A stretch of 64,000 nt of DNA. It comes from Sneathiella litorea (GTDB taxonomy: Bacteria > Pseudomonadota > Alphaproteobacteria > Sneathiellales > Sneathiellaceae). Shown here piece after piece: positions 1 through 7,601 of this stretch. Below the pieces are notes generated by a model. That model worked only from the letters and a program-made list of their open reading frames with translations, had not been told where the DNA came from and searched no databases. Location of the stretch: contig NZ_WTUW01000009.1 of NCBI RefSeq assembly GCF_009882915.1, positions 248,001 to 312,000 of the forward strand, given 5' to 3'. The position numbers and the translations under genes were made by a program. Every line of letters starts with the position of its first letter. Position 1 is the stretch's first letter.

Positions 1-2
1 TC

Positions 3-560
3 GGGATGCTCAACTCCTATTTCGCCGCCTTCGACGACATTATGGAGCAATTCAACCTTGAGAAAATCAAGACCATTGGCGATGCCTATATGGCCGCCGC
101 GGGCGTGCCAAGTAGCGACCGGCTCCATACGTTAAAGGCCTGCCTTGCCGCGCTGGCCATGCAGGATGTGGCGGCGAAAAAGAAGGCGGAACGGCAGAAG
201 TTGAGGCTACCCTATTTTGAGTTCCGCATCGGTATCCACAGCGGGCCGGTTATTGCGGGCCTTGTCGGGCGAAAGCGTTTCACCTATGACATCTGGGGCG
301 ATGCGGTCAATGTGGCGGCGCGACTGGAGGCACACAGCGAGCCCGAAAAAATAAATGTCTCGGAGCGGGTCCACCACCAGATCGCCCCCTATTTCGACTT
401 CACGGTCCGCGGCTCGGTCGTGGTGAAGAACAAGCTGCCCATAAACATGTATTTCCTCGACCGGCTTCAGGACATCTATTCAGAGGATGAGGCTGGCCGC
501 GTCGCCAATAGGAAGCTCCAGATGATGAGCGACCCGACAAAGCTTCTCTTCAATAAATAA
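3..560 (+). CDS. Class III adenylate cyclase, C-terminal part (cut by window start)
   Basis: The frame stays open to base 3, so the true start lies outside the window. The visible 185 residues hold most of a class III cyclase domain. KIKTIGDAYM carries the lysine that selects adenine in the animal-type enzymes. YDIWGDAVNVAARLE carries the aspartate partner and the transition-state Asn and Arg. GIHSGPVIAGLVG lies between them. These residues argue for ATP as substrate, hence cAMP synthesis, as established for the family. The stop is followed by about 280 bp without a convincing protein gene. N-terminal domains (membrane, HAMP or other sensor) cannot be seen. Confident for family, less for the signal it senses. 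Confidence 0.9.
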   Translation, partial: GMLNSYFAAFDDIMEQFNLEKIKTIGDAYMAAAGVPSSDRLHTLKACLAALAMQDVAAKKKAERQKLRLPYFEFRIGIHSGPVIAGLVGRKRFTYDIWGDAVNVAARLEAHSEPEKINVSERVHHQIAPYFDFTVRGSVVVKNKLPINMYFLDRLQDIYSEDEAGRVANRKLQMMSDPTKLLFNK

Positions 561-591
561 CGCAACCCGCCCTAACCACCCGCGAAATATC

Positions 592-620
592 CAGTTTATT
601 ATCCAAAAATGTGATATAAT
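592..620 (+). promoter_or_regulatory. Possible promoter with perfect -10 box
   Basis: TATAAT at 615-620 is a perfect -10 hexamer. There is no good -35 at the usual distance (CAGTTT near 592-597 is a poor match). It lies just before the structured segment at 627-799 and would start transcription near 627. Inferred from sequence only. Confidence 0.35.
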
Positions 621-626
621 ACGCTT

Positions 627-799
627 GTGAAATTGGCTGCCCTCCGGACGATACGGCGGTGCCCCCCTGAAAGCGGGGTGACATCTCGCGGCAGCAACGG
701 CGCGCAGCCATACTCTCACTCGATTTTGTCGCCCTTCCCGGATTGAGGCGACAAGAAGCCGGACAGGACGCCGTAACACCCGTCCGAAGTCGGCAAAAA
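627..799 (+). ncRNA. Candidate structured RNA or leader, long irregular hairpin
   Basis: This stretch folds back on itself over about 170 bases. CGGACG (645-650) pairs with CGTCCG (781-786), and next to it ACGGCG (653-658) pairs with CGCCGT (769-774), leaving unequal bulges. Outside these, 633-639 can pair partly with 791-797. Inside are CCCC/GGGG (664-667 with 675-678), CGCG/CGCG (687-690 with 701-704) and the 8-bp repeat TTGTCGCC/GGCGACAA (726-733 with 747-754). A closed outer stem with internal bubbles resembles a 6S-like layout, but I could not match 6S, SRP, RNase P or tmRNA signature motifs. It may instead be the 5' leader of the small gene at 845. No U-run terminator follows. Confidence 0.35.
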
Positions 800-844
800 T
801 TATCCGTGTAAATAGCGACCAGCTTCTCTTGAAAGGGAAATCAG

Positions 845-979
845 ATGTCCAAAGGTAACAACAAGCGCGGAAACAAGGAAATCAAGAAACCGAAACAGGT
901 GAAGGCCAAGGTTCTGGCCACTGCTGATTCCAACGCCGGCAAGGTCTCGCTGAACATCAACCGCAAACAGCCCAAATAG
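845..979 (+). CDS. Small basic conserved-type protein, 44 aa
   Basis: Too short for usual gene calls. It begins MSKGNNKRGNKEIKKPK and ends in NRKQPK, with about a third of residues Lys or Arg and no membrane segment. An AGGGAAA ribosome site lies about 6 bases before the ATG. Small proteins with an MSKGNNKRGNKE-like start are, as I recall, found in other Alphaproteobacteria as unnamed hypotheticals. No function is known to me. The charge suggests nucleic-acid or ribosome binding, which is inference. It lies downstream of the structured segment at 627-799 and upstream of the convergent ppk2 gene. Confidence 0.7.
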   Translation: MSKGNNKRGNKEIKKPKQVKAKVLATADSNAGKVSLNINRKQPK

Positions 980-1014
980 GCAGCGTCGCAGCCTGATACC
1001 ACGAACCGGAAAGC

Positions 1015-1773
1015 TTACGGAGCGATAGCGCCGCTTGTCAGCTGCTTTTCGTCAAACGCGGAGATAACCTCCGGGTCGGGATGGGTGCAGTCGAGGTCTT
1101 TCTCCGGGTAGTCGACATGGGCCATGATATGGCGGATGACATTGATGCGCGCGCGCTTCTTGCTGTCCGCGCGGACCACATGCCAGGGTGTCACCGGGTT
1201 ATGGGTGCGCCTCAGCATCTCGTTGCGGGCGGCGCTATACTCATCCCATTTTTCAATCGCGACGGCATCGATGGGGCTGATCTTCCAGGTTTTGAGCGGG
1301 TTCCGCCGCCGATCCTCCAGCCGCTCGATCTGCTCCGGCTTGGAGATATCGAGATAATATTTCAGAAGCTGCACCCCGCTTTTCACCAGCAGATGCTCGA
1401 ACGGAAGGACGGAGCCCATAAAGGCCTCATATTCCGTATCGGTGGAGAAGCCCATCACCCGCTCCACCCCGGCGCGGTTGTACCAGCTCCGGTTAAAGAG
1501 GGTCATTTCCTGCGCCGCGGGCAGATGCGCCGTATAGCGCTGGAAATACCAGCTCGCCTGCTCCCGGTCCGACGGCTTGCCGAGCGCGACGACGCGCGTC
1601 TCCCGCGGGGAGAGATGCTCGGTGATGCGCTTGATCGTGCCATCCTTGCCGGCGGCGTCCCGCCCCTCGAAAATGATCAGGATTTTCAGATCATGGGAAA
1701 TGATATGCCGCTGCAGCTTCACCAGCTCGACCTGCAGCTTATAGAGCTCCTTCTTGTATGTCTTCTTGTCCAT
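1015..1773 (-). CDS. ppk2: Polyphosphate kinase 2
   Basis: The 252-residue protein is a single PPK2 domain (class I length). It carries the P-loop GRDAAGKDGTIKR at about residues 38-50 and the Walker B/lid segment FNRSWYNRAGVERVMGF at about 93-109, followed by the DRRRNPLKTWKISPID stretch typical of the family. PPK2 enzymes transfer phosphate between polyphosphate and nucleoside diphosphates or monophosphates; class I members usually make GTP or ATP from polyphosphate. It is cytoplasmic. The gene is isolated: the 44-aa gene converges on it and the AT-rich pentapeptide gene is divergent. Family assignment is certain; the preferred nucleotide is not readable from sequence. Confidence 0.95.
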   Translation of the reverse strand: MDKKTYKKELYKLQVELVKLQRHIISHDLKILIIFEGRDAAGKDGTIKRITEHLSPRETRVVALGKPSDREQASWYFQRYTAHLPAAQEMTLFNRSWYNRAGVERVMGFSTDTEYEAFMGSVLPFEHLLVKSGVQLLKYYLDISKPEQIERLEDRRRNPLKTWKISPIDAVAIEKWDEYSAARNEMLRRTHNPVTPWHVVRADSKKRARINVIRHIMAHVDYPEKDLDCTHPDPEVISAFDEKQLTSGAIAP

Positions 1774-1991
1774 CCCGCACCCCGCGCCTCACCCTCGATC
1801 AGAGCAGTCTAGCGACGCGCGCGCCAAAGCCCAAGACAAAAGACGGCGGACTTGCAGGGGCGAGGTGGGCGTGGGTTTTTGAGGAGTGTGGTTGAGGGGG
1901 ATACCCTTAGCCGAAAATTTATTTTGGCAGCACACCAAATTCGCGGATATATTCGATAATATTATTGCCTGCGTGGTTAGGGGGAACCCAA

Positions 1992-3305
1992 TTGAGCGAC
2001 GAAAAACCGACATTACTGGATTGGCTGCATATTAATCGAGAGCCCGATTTTTCAAAAGCGAGAGGCTTAGGCGGTATAGTATCTGGAAGCTTATTTGTCG
2101 TCGCCTTTCTATCGGTATTGATTTTCTTCGCTGGATTGATTTCCATACTGCTGTCGTTCTTCGGAACAGGCCCATTCATGGATGAACCAACCAGTCAAGC
2201 GATACGAAATGTCGGTCTGGTTTTGGCCGCACTTGTTGGCCTCCCCTTCATTGTATGGAGGTCAATCGTTGCCCAAAAACAGGTCAATGTCGCCGAACAA
2301 AGCCAAATTACAGATCGAATTAATAAAGCCGTCGAAGGACTCGGGGCGGAAAAAACTGTCAAAGAAAACTTTGAAATTCCACTCCCAAATGAAGAACTAG
2401 CCAGCGGCCCCGCCTTTGTAGAGCAAAAATTTGATAAGAAGGCATTTGAACGCACGGTTCCAAACCTAGAGGTTCGTATTGGCGCAATCTATGCGCTAGA
2501 GCGTATCGCAAAAGATAGTTTACGGGATCACCTGCAAATTATGGAAATCCTTTGCGCTTACATCAGAGAAAACTCTCCATTGGATAATTTCGAACCATCC
2601 GAATCACTATCCGACATTAAAAAACCTAGAGTTGATATTCAGGCAGCAATCACCGTGATTGGAAGGCGCGAGAAAAAACAGCTAAAGTTAGAAGAAAGTA
2701 AGAAATTCAGACTTGACTTAAGGGGAAGCAATTTATCCCATATTGATTTTTCTAAAGGAGACTTCTCCGCTGCAAATATAAGTTTTTGTAAAATTGAGAA
2801 TGGGAATTTCAGCGATAGCAATCTTTCAGGAACTTTATTCTTTAGTACATTGCTAAATTATTCCGAATTCTTTAACTCCAAGCTATGGGCGACTAGGTTT
2901 GACGGAGCCATGATAAATAGACCTATAACGAAACCTGGCGCATGGATACCATCAATTAATGTGGCTGATTATAGGGGAATCTCAATTATGGGTGCAGATT
3001 TCTCTTCCGTTCCTTATTTAGGGCCTAAACAAAAATTAAATTTAATTTTTGGAAGTAGAGATACTTTACTCAACGCCAACTATAGATTTGACGTAAATGA
3101 GTACGAAGAACAAATCGCCCAACTTGACGTCTTAATGAGCAACGGCGAAGATGAAAAAGCCAAAGAAATAGACAAAAAAATATCTAAAAAGTTCCAATTT
3201 AGAAGTTGGTCAACCGCAGACAGTAAAGATCCTGCTAGTCACGGGGCATACAGAAGCTTTTTGAAAAAGCTCGAAATAACTAACTGGCCCTATTTAGACG
3301 ACTAG
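1992..3305 (+). CDS. Membrane-anchored pentapeptide-repeat protein, AT-rich
   Basis: The start is probably TTG at 1992 because AGGGGGAA (1979-1986) sits 6 bases before it; a TTG at 1965 has no ribosome site. The product is about 437 residues. Two hydrophobic helices near residues 30-60 and 75-90 are followed by a charged linker, an alpha-helical segment (VRIGAIYALERIAKDS) and then a run of pentapeptide repeats of the A(D/N)LXX kind, for example LDLRGSNLSHIDFSKGDFS. The tail is hydrophilic. Its DNA is visibly AT-richer than its neighbours, with A-ending codons, so recent transfer is likely. It stops 4 bases before the end of convergent nrdB. Function unknown; the repeat makes a right-handed beta-helix in known cases. 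Confidence 0.8.
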   Translation: MSDEKPTLLDWLHINREPDFSKARGLGGIVSGSLFVVAFLSVLIFFAGLISILLSFFGTGPFMDEPTSQAIRNVGLVLAALVGLPFIVWRSIVAQKQVNVAEQSQITDRINKAVEGLGAEKTVKENFEIPLPNEELASGPAFVEQKFDKKAFERTVPNLEVRIGAIYALERIAKDSLRDHLQIMEILCAYIRENSPLDNFEPSESLSDIKKPRVDIQAAITVIGRREKKQLKLEESKKFRLDLRGSNLSHIDFSKGDFSAANISFCKIENGNFSDSNLSGTLFFSTLLNYSEFFNSKLWATRFDGAMINRPITKPGAWIPSINVADYRGISIMGADFSSVPYLGPKQKLNLIFGSRDTLLNANYRFDVNEYEEQIAQLDVLMSNGEDEKAKEIDKKISKKFQFRSWSTADSKDPASHGAYRSFLKKLEITNWPYLDD

Positions 3306-3309
3306 CCCC

Positions 3310-4269
3310 TCAAGCAAACGCCTCGTCCCACGTCCCCTTTGTCGCGGCTTTCGAATACTCCGTGGCGCGGTTCTCGAAGAAGTTGGTATGCTCCACCGCG
3401 TTGAGGATGGCGTCGAGCCAGGGGAGCGGGTTTTTCTCGATATGGTAGATTTCATCGAGGCCAAGCTGGATCAGGCGGCGATCGGCGATATAGCGGATAT
3501 AGCCCTTGATCTCGGCGGCGGTCAGCCCCTCGATATCGCCGGCGCTGAAGGCGAGGTCGATGAAGGCGTCCTCATGGACGACGATCTCGCGGCAGGTCGC
3601 ATAGAGCTCCTCGCAGAATTCCTTCGTCCAGATTTCCGGGTTCTCGTCGATAAAGGTCTTGAACAGCTTGACGATCGAGGCGCAATGCAGGCTCTCGTCG
3701 CGGACTGACCAGGTAACAATCTGCCCCATGCCCTTCATCTTGCCGGTGCGCGGGAAGTTGAGCAGGATGGCGAAGCTGGCGAACAGCTGTAGCCCCTCGG
3801 TAAAGGCGCCAAACACGGCGAGGGTCTTCGCGATCTCCGACTTGTTCTCGACATTGAACTGCTGCATATAGTCGTATTTGTCCTTCATCTCCTTATAGTG
3901 GAGGAAGGCGGAATACTCGGTCTCGGGCATGCCGATGGTGTCGAGCAGATGCGAATAGGCGGCGATATGCACCGTCTCCATATTGGAGAAGGCGGCGAGC
4001 ATCATCTGCACCTCGGTCGGCTTGAACACGCGGCTGTAATGGCGCATGTAGCAGTTGTTGACCTCGATATCCGACTGGGTGAAGAAGCGGAAAATCTGCG
4101 TCAGCAGATGGCGTTCCGACTCCGACAGGGTGTTATGCCAGTCCTTCACGTCATCGGCGAGCGGCACTTCCTCCGGCAGCCAGTGAATCTGCTGCTGTTT
4201 CAGCCAGGCATCATAGCACCAGGGATAGGAAAAGGGCTTGTAGACCGGCTTGGCATCAAGGAGGGACAT
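3310..4269 (-). CDS. nrdB: Class Ia ribonucleotide reductase, beta subunit
   Basis: This 319-residue radical-generating subunit keeps all six expected iron ligands: Asp67, Glu98, His101, Glu158, Glu192 and His195. Tyr105 lies four residues after His101, where the radical tyrosine sits in E. coli R2, so it reads as a tyrosyl-radical enzyme and not a class Ic Mn/Fe type. Together with NrdA it reduces ribonucleoside diphosphates to deoxyribonucleotides in the cytoplasm. It lies 45 bp downstream of nrdA on the same strand and is surely co-transcribed from the NrdR-controlled promoter near 6400. The C-terminal tail (TKGTWDEAFA) should dock into NrdA. Confidence 0.97.
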   Translation of the reverse strand: MSLLDAKPVYKPFSYPWCYDAWLKQQQIHWLPEEVPLADDVKDWHNTLSESERHLLTQIFRFFTQSDIEVNNCYMRHYSRVFKPTEVQMMLAAFSNMETVHIAAYSHLLDTIGMPETEYSAFLHYKEMKDKYDYMQQFNVENKSEIAKTLAVFGAFTEGLQLFASFAILLNFPRTGKMKGMGQIVTWSVRDESLHCASIVKLFKTFIDENPEIWTKEFCEELYATCREIVVHEDAFIDLAFSAGDIEGLTAAEIKGYIRYIADRRLIQLGLDEIYHIEKNPLPWLDAILNAVEHTNFFENRATEYSKAATKGTWDEAFA

Positions 4270-4314
4270 GTCTGCTTCAATTCTTCACGTAATCGGTTGT
4301 GGGGACACCCCGCC

Positions 4315-6192
4315 CTACTGGCAGGCGAGGCATTCTTCGTAATCGGTGGTCTCGCCGGCGGCCTCCACGGCCTTGGCGACAGCGGGGGCCAGGCTCGCGG
4401 CAAGCTCACGCAGTTCCGCTGGCAGTTCCTCCTTCGTCGACACGACTTCCGCACGCTGCATGGATTTGGAGCGGCAGTAATAGAGGCTTTTGACCCCCTG
4501 CTTCCACGCCAGGAAATGAATCTGGTGCAGGTCGCGCTTATGCACGTCGGCCGGCAGGAAGATGTTGACGGACTGCGACTGGTCGATCATCGGCGTGCGG
4601 TCGGCGGCCAGCTCGATAATCCAGCGCTGATCCAGCTCGAACGCAGTCTTGAACACGTCCTTCTCATGATCATCAAGGAAATCAAGATGCTGGACGGAGC
4701 CTTCATGCACGGTGATGGAACTCCAGACGTCCTCGTTATCCTGTCCCTTCTCTTTGAGCAGTGCCTTCAGATGCGGGTTGCGCACGTTGAAGCTGCCCGA
4801 GAGGGTCTTGTGGGTGTAGCTGTTGGCGGCCGCCGGCTCGATTCCCGGGCTCGCGCCGCCGCAGATGATGGAGATGGAGGCCGTCGGGGCAATCGCCGTC
4901 TTGTTCGAAAACCGCTCGTTAAAGCCGTAATCCGCCGCATCCGGGCAGGCGCCCCGCAATTCGGCGAGGGATTTCGACGCTGCATCGACGCCCTTCTGGA
5001 TATGGGTGAAGATCTTGTTGTTCCAGACCTTCGCCATGACAGATTCCAGCGGCACGCGCTTGGCCTGTAAAAATGAATGGAAGCCCATCACGCCGAGGCC
5101 GACACTGCGTTCCCGCGCGGCAGCGTATTTCGCCCGCTCCATCTCGTCCGGTGCACGGTCGATGAAGTCCTGCAAAACGTTATCGAGGAACAGCATGACA
5201 TCCTCGATAAAGCCGTCCTGCCCTTCCCACTCGTCATATTTCTCAAGGTTGAGCGAAGACAGGCAGCAGACCGCCGTGCGTTCCTTGCCCAGATGATCAA
5301 TCCCGGTGGGGAGCGTGATTTCCGCACAGAGGTTGGAGGTTTTCACTTCCAGCCCGGCGAGCTTGTGATGCTCCGGCATCTGGGCATTCACCCGGTCATT
5401 GAAAATAATATAGGGCTCTCCGGTCTCGACCCGCGCCGTCAGGATCCTGATCCACAGGCTACGCGCACTCACCGTGCGGACAACCGCTTGGTCATGCGGG
5501 CTGGTCAGCGCCCATTCACTATCTTCCTCAACCGCACGCATGAAAGCGTCAGAGACAAGGATGCCGTGATGCAGGTTCGGGGTCTTGCGGTTCGGGTCGC
5601 CGCCAGTCGGGCGACGGATTTCGATAAACTCCTCAATCTCCGGATGGGAGATGGGCAAATACACGGCCGCGGACCCACGACGGAGCGATCCCTGGCTGAT
5701 GGCGAGGGTGAGGCTATCCATCACGCGGATGAAGGGCACCACACCAGAGGTCTTGCCAACCGCGCCGACGCCTTCGCCGATGGAACGCAAATTGCCCCAG
5801 TAGCTGCCGATGCCGCCGCCCTTTGATGCCAACCAGACATTCTCCGTCCAGAGGTTGACGATCCCCTTCAGGCTGTCGTTGGATTCGTTGAGGAAGCAGG
5901 AAATGGGAAGCCCGCGGGTTGAACCGCCGTTTGACAAAACCGGCGTTGACGGCATGAACCAGAGCTTGCTGATATACTCATAGATGCGCTGGGCATGGGA
6001 ATCGCCTTCGCCATAGGCGCTCGCCACCCGGCCAAACAGGTCCTGAAAACTTTCCCCCGGCAGAAGATAGCGATCTTTCAGGACCGCCTTGCCGAATTCT
6101 GTCAGGTACTTGTCGCGACTATGGTCAATCTGGACCCGTGCGCCATCTTTTACCTGAACGATATCCGTCAACATATCGACCGTATCCAGCAT
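4315..6192 (-). CDS. nrdA: Class Ia ribonucleotide reductase, alpha subunit, without ATP-cone
   Basis: The catalytic subunit is about 625 residues. I choose ATG at 6192 because AAGGGG lies 9 bases before it; an in-frame GTG at 6222 has no ribosome site. It has the first active-site cysteine in LPISCFLNES, the catalytic SNLCAEI motif, the second cysteine in AVCCLSSLN, and the redox tail ECLACQ at the very end. The N-terminus enters the reductase fold at once, with no ATP-cone of about 90 residues, so overall activity control by dATP through a cone is not expected. Short NrdA forms of this kind are known in Alphaproteobacteria. It is followed by nrdB. Confidence 0.97.
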   Translation of the reverse strand: MLDTVDMLTDIVQVKDGARVQIDHSRDKYLTEFGKAVLKDRYLLPGESFQDLFGRVASAYGEGDSHAQRIYEYISKLWFMPSTPVLSNGGSTRGLPISCFLNESNDSLKGIVNLWTENVWLASKGGGIGSYWGNLRSIGEGVGAVGKTSGVVPFIRVMDSLTLAISQGSLRRGSAAVYLPISHPEIEEFIEIRRPTGGDPNRKTPNLHHGILVSDAFMRAVEEDSEWALTSPHDQAVVRTVSARSLWIRILTARVETGEPYIIFNDRVNAQMPEHHKLAGLEVKTSNLCAEITLPTGIDHLGKERTAVCCLSSLNLEKYDEWEGQDGFIEDVMLFLDNVLQDFIDRAPDEMERAKYAAARERSVGLGVMGFHSFLQAKRVPLESVMAKVWNNKIFTHIQKGVDAASKSLAELRGACPDAADYGFNERFSNKTAIAPTASISIICGGASPGIEPAAANSYTHKTLSGSFNVRNPHLKALLKEKGQDNEDVWSSITVHEGSVQHLDFLDDHEKDVFKTAFELDQRWIIELAADRTPMIDQSQSVNIFLPADVHKRDLHQIHFLAWKQGVKSLYYCRSKSMQRAEVVSTKEELPAELRELAASLAPAVAKAVEAAGETTDYEECLACQ

Positions 6193-6384
6193 TCCTCTTA
6201 CCCCTTCTAATCTCTTGTACACTCCAGAATCGGACTGAGCCGGCCCTGATAATAATATTTCGCGCCACTTGCCTTATTTGTGTAATAATTTCCCGGTATG
6301 CTGGTTGTTTATCCGGTAATTACAAAAATGAGCCATTTTTAGTATCGTTAGCGGACTGAAACACTTACTCAAACACGACATTAA

Positions 6385-6400
6385 CCACTACATATTGTAT
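6385..6400 (-). promoter_or_regulatory. NrdR box in front of nrdAB
   Basis: The 16-mer at 6385-6400 matches the NrdR consensus (acaCwAtATaTwGtgt) at 13 positions. It overlaps the -10 region of the minus-strand promoter of nrdA, which fits repression by NrdR when dATP is high. I see only one clear box; a second at three helical turns is not evident. The rest of 6223-6697 holds the roughly 190-base nrdA leader, in which I see no further element, and the DUF465 terminator. Confidence 0.65.
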
Positions 6401-6420
6401 AAACGCTGTCGGGGCGTCAA
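6394..6420 (-). promoter_or_regulatory. nrdAB promoter
   Basis: Read on the minus strand, TTGACG (6415-6420) and TACAAT (6394-6399) are separated by 15 bases, a good -35 and -10 pair with slightly short spacing. Transcription would start near 6387, inside the NrdR box, and give a leader of about 190 bases before the ATG at 6192. Confidence 0.5.
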
Positions 6421-6621
6421 CTGGTTGTGGAAAAATTTTGAAAATTTATACGCTTGACGAATCGCCAAAAAGGATTTTACGCAGGAAATCCCTAATTCAC
6501 CTGTTTTAAACCGTGGCAATTCTATCGCAATCGGCCGGCATTGGATACCCTTCCCGCTCTCTTTTCCCGGAAAAAATTAAACTCCGCCGCACCCTGCCAG
6601 AGCAGCGATAGCGTTCGCCCA

Positions 6622-6651
6622 CAAAAAAGCGCCGAAACCAATTTCGGCGCT
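6622..6651 (-). terminator. Rho-independent terminator after the DUF465 gene
   Basis: AGCGCCGAAA (6628-6637) and TTTCGGCGCT (6642-6651) form a perfect 10-bp stem with a 4-base loop. On the minus strand the stem is followed by a run of U (A at 6623-6628). It ends transcription of the gene at 6698-6880. Confidence 0.9.
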
Positions 6652-6697
6652 GGCTTGTACCCCTGTAGGAGGTTAGATAAGGTCTGTAAGTCCTTCG

Positions 6698-6880
6698 TTA
6701 ATGAGTAACTTCTCCCTCCGCCGAGAGTAAGGATATCTTCTCCTTAATCTTGAGTTTTTTACGCTTGAGTTCACTTATATGCACATGATCTGCGGACGGG
6801 CTGGCCATTTCATTTTCGATTTTTTCTTCGATGCGGTGGTGTTTTTCGGTCAGCTGTGCAACATGATCTGCAGTGCTCAT
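6698..6880 (-). CDS. DUF465 (YdcH-like) small coiled-coil protein
   Basis: This 60-residue protein is nearly all helix: HVAQLTEKHHRIEEKIENEM followed by a basic ELKRKKLKIKEKISLL stretch, the usual DUF465 pattern of two short antiparallel helices. The function of the family is unknown. It has its own terminator at 6622-6651. A second DUF465 gene lies at 9054-9263. It is divergent from ubiX, with about 130 bp between them for promoters. Confidence 0.85.
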   Translation of the reverse strand: MSTADHVAQLTEKHHRIEEKIENEMASPSADHVHISELKRKKLKIKEKISLLSAEGEVTH

Positions 6881-7009
6881 AGTGTATCTCCTCTGTAAAA
6901 AAGACAGGACGCTGGCGGACCAGCGGTAGACAACTTTATATTACAGATTTATGAACAAGCTGGCCATGATTCAATACCCTTGGAGTGGAATATTTTGCCG
7001 GAAAATCGG

Positions 7010-7594
7010 ATGACGATGGAAAATCAACGACTTGCTATCGGCATAAGCGGGGCGTCCGGTGCTGCGCTTGGCATTCGCCTGCTTGAGGCTTGCCAGAATC
7101 TCAATGTCGAGACCCATCTGGTGATCAGCAAGGCCGGGGAAATCACCATCACGCAGGAAACGGATTTCAGTGTCTCGGAGGTGAAGTCCCTCGCCTCCCA
7201 CACTCATAAATCCGCCGACATCGGCGCGGCCATCGCATCGGGTTCATTCCAGACCATGGGGATGATTGTCGTGCCCTGCTCCATCCGGTCCATGTCGGAA
7301 ATTGCGACGGGCGTGACCTCGAGCCTGCTAACCCGCGCCGCAGATGTTTGCTTAAAAGAACGGCGTAAACTTATTCTGGCCGTGCGGGAAACACCGTTTC
7401 ATACCGGGCATCTTCGCACCCTCACCCAGCTATCCGAGATGGGCGCAATCATCGCTCCGCCAATGCCCGCCTTCTACACAAAGCCCGAAACGACCGGCGA
7501 GATCATTGATCAGTTCACTGGCCATCTGCTCAACCTGATGGGGATCGAAAATGACCTCGCGCGGGAATGGACGGGGCTGAAAGGCGGCGCGTAG
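7010..7594 (+). CDS. ubiX: UbiX flavin prenyltransferase
   Basis: UbiX joins dimethylallyl phosphate to FMN, giving the prenylated flavin needed by UbiD decarboxylases in ubiquinone synthesis. The 194-residue product has the FMN-binding GISGASGAALGIRLLEA at the start, the VVPCSIRSMSEIATGV segment in the middle and the RETPFHTGHL loop near residue 127. Starts at 7010 and 7016 (both ATG) are both possible; a TTG at 6980 is unlikely as the homology starts after it. No ubiD is next to it. Family assignment is firm. Confidence 0.93.
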   Translation: MTMENQRLAIGISGASGAALGIRLLEACQNLNVETHLVISKAGEITITQETDFSVSEVKSLASHTHKSADIGAAIASGSFQTMGMIVVPCSIRSMSEIATGVTSSLLTRAADVCLKERRKLILAVRETPFHTGHLRTLTQLSEMGAIIAPPMPAFYTKPETTGEIIDQFTGHLLNLMGIENDLAREWTGLKGGA

Positions 7595-7601
7595 CTCTCC
7601 C

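Noticed and set aside
627-799. Firm call as SRP RNA, 6S RNA, tmRNA or RNase P RNA
   Set aside because: The SRP motif, tmRNA resume tag and RNase P core were looked for on both strands and not found; 6S similarity is only in shape.
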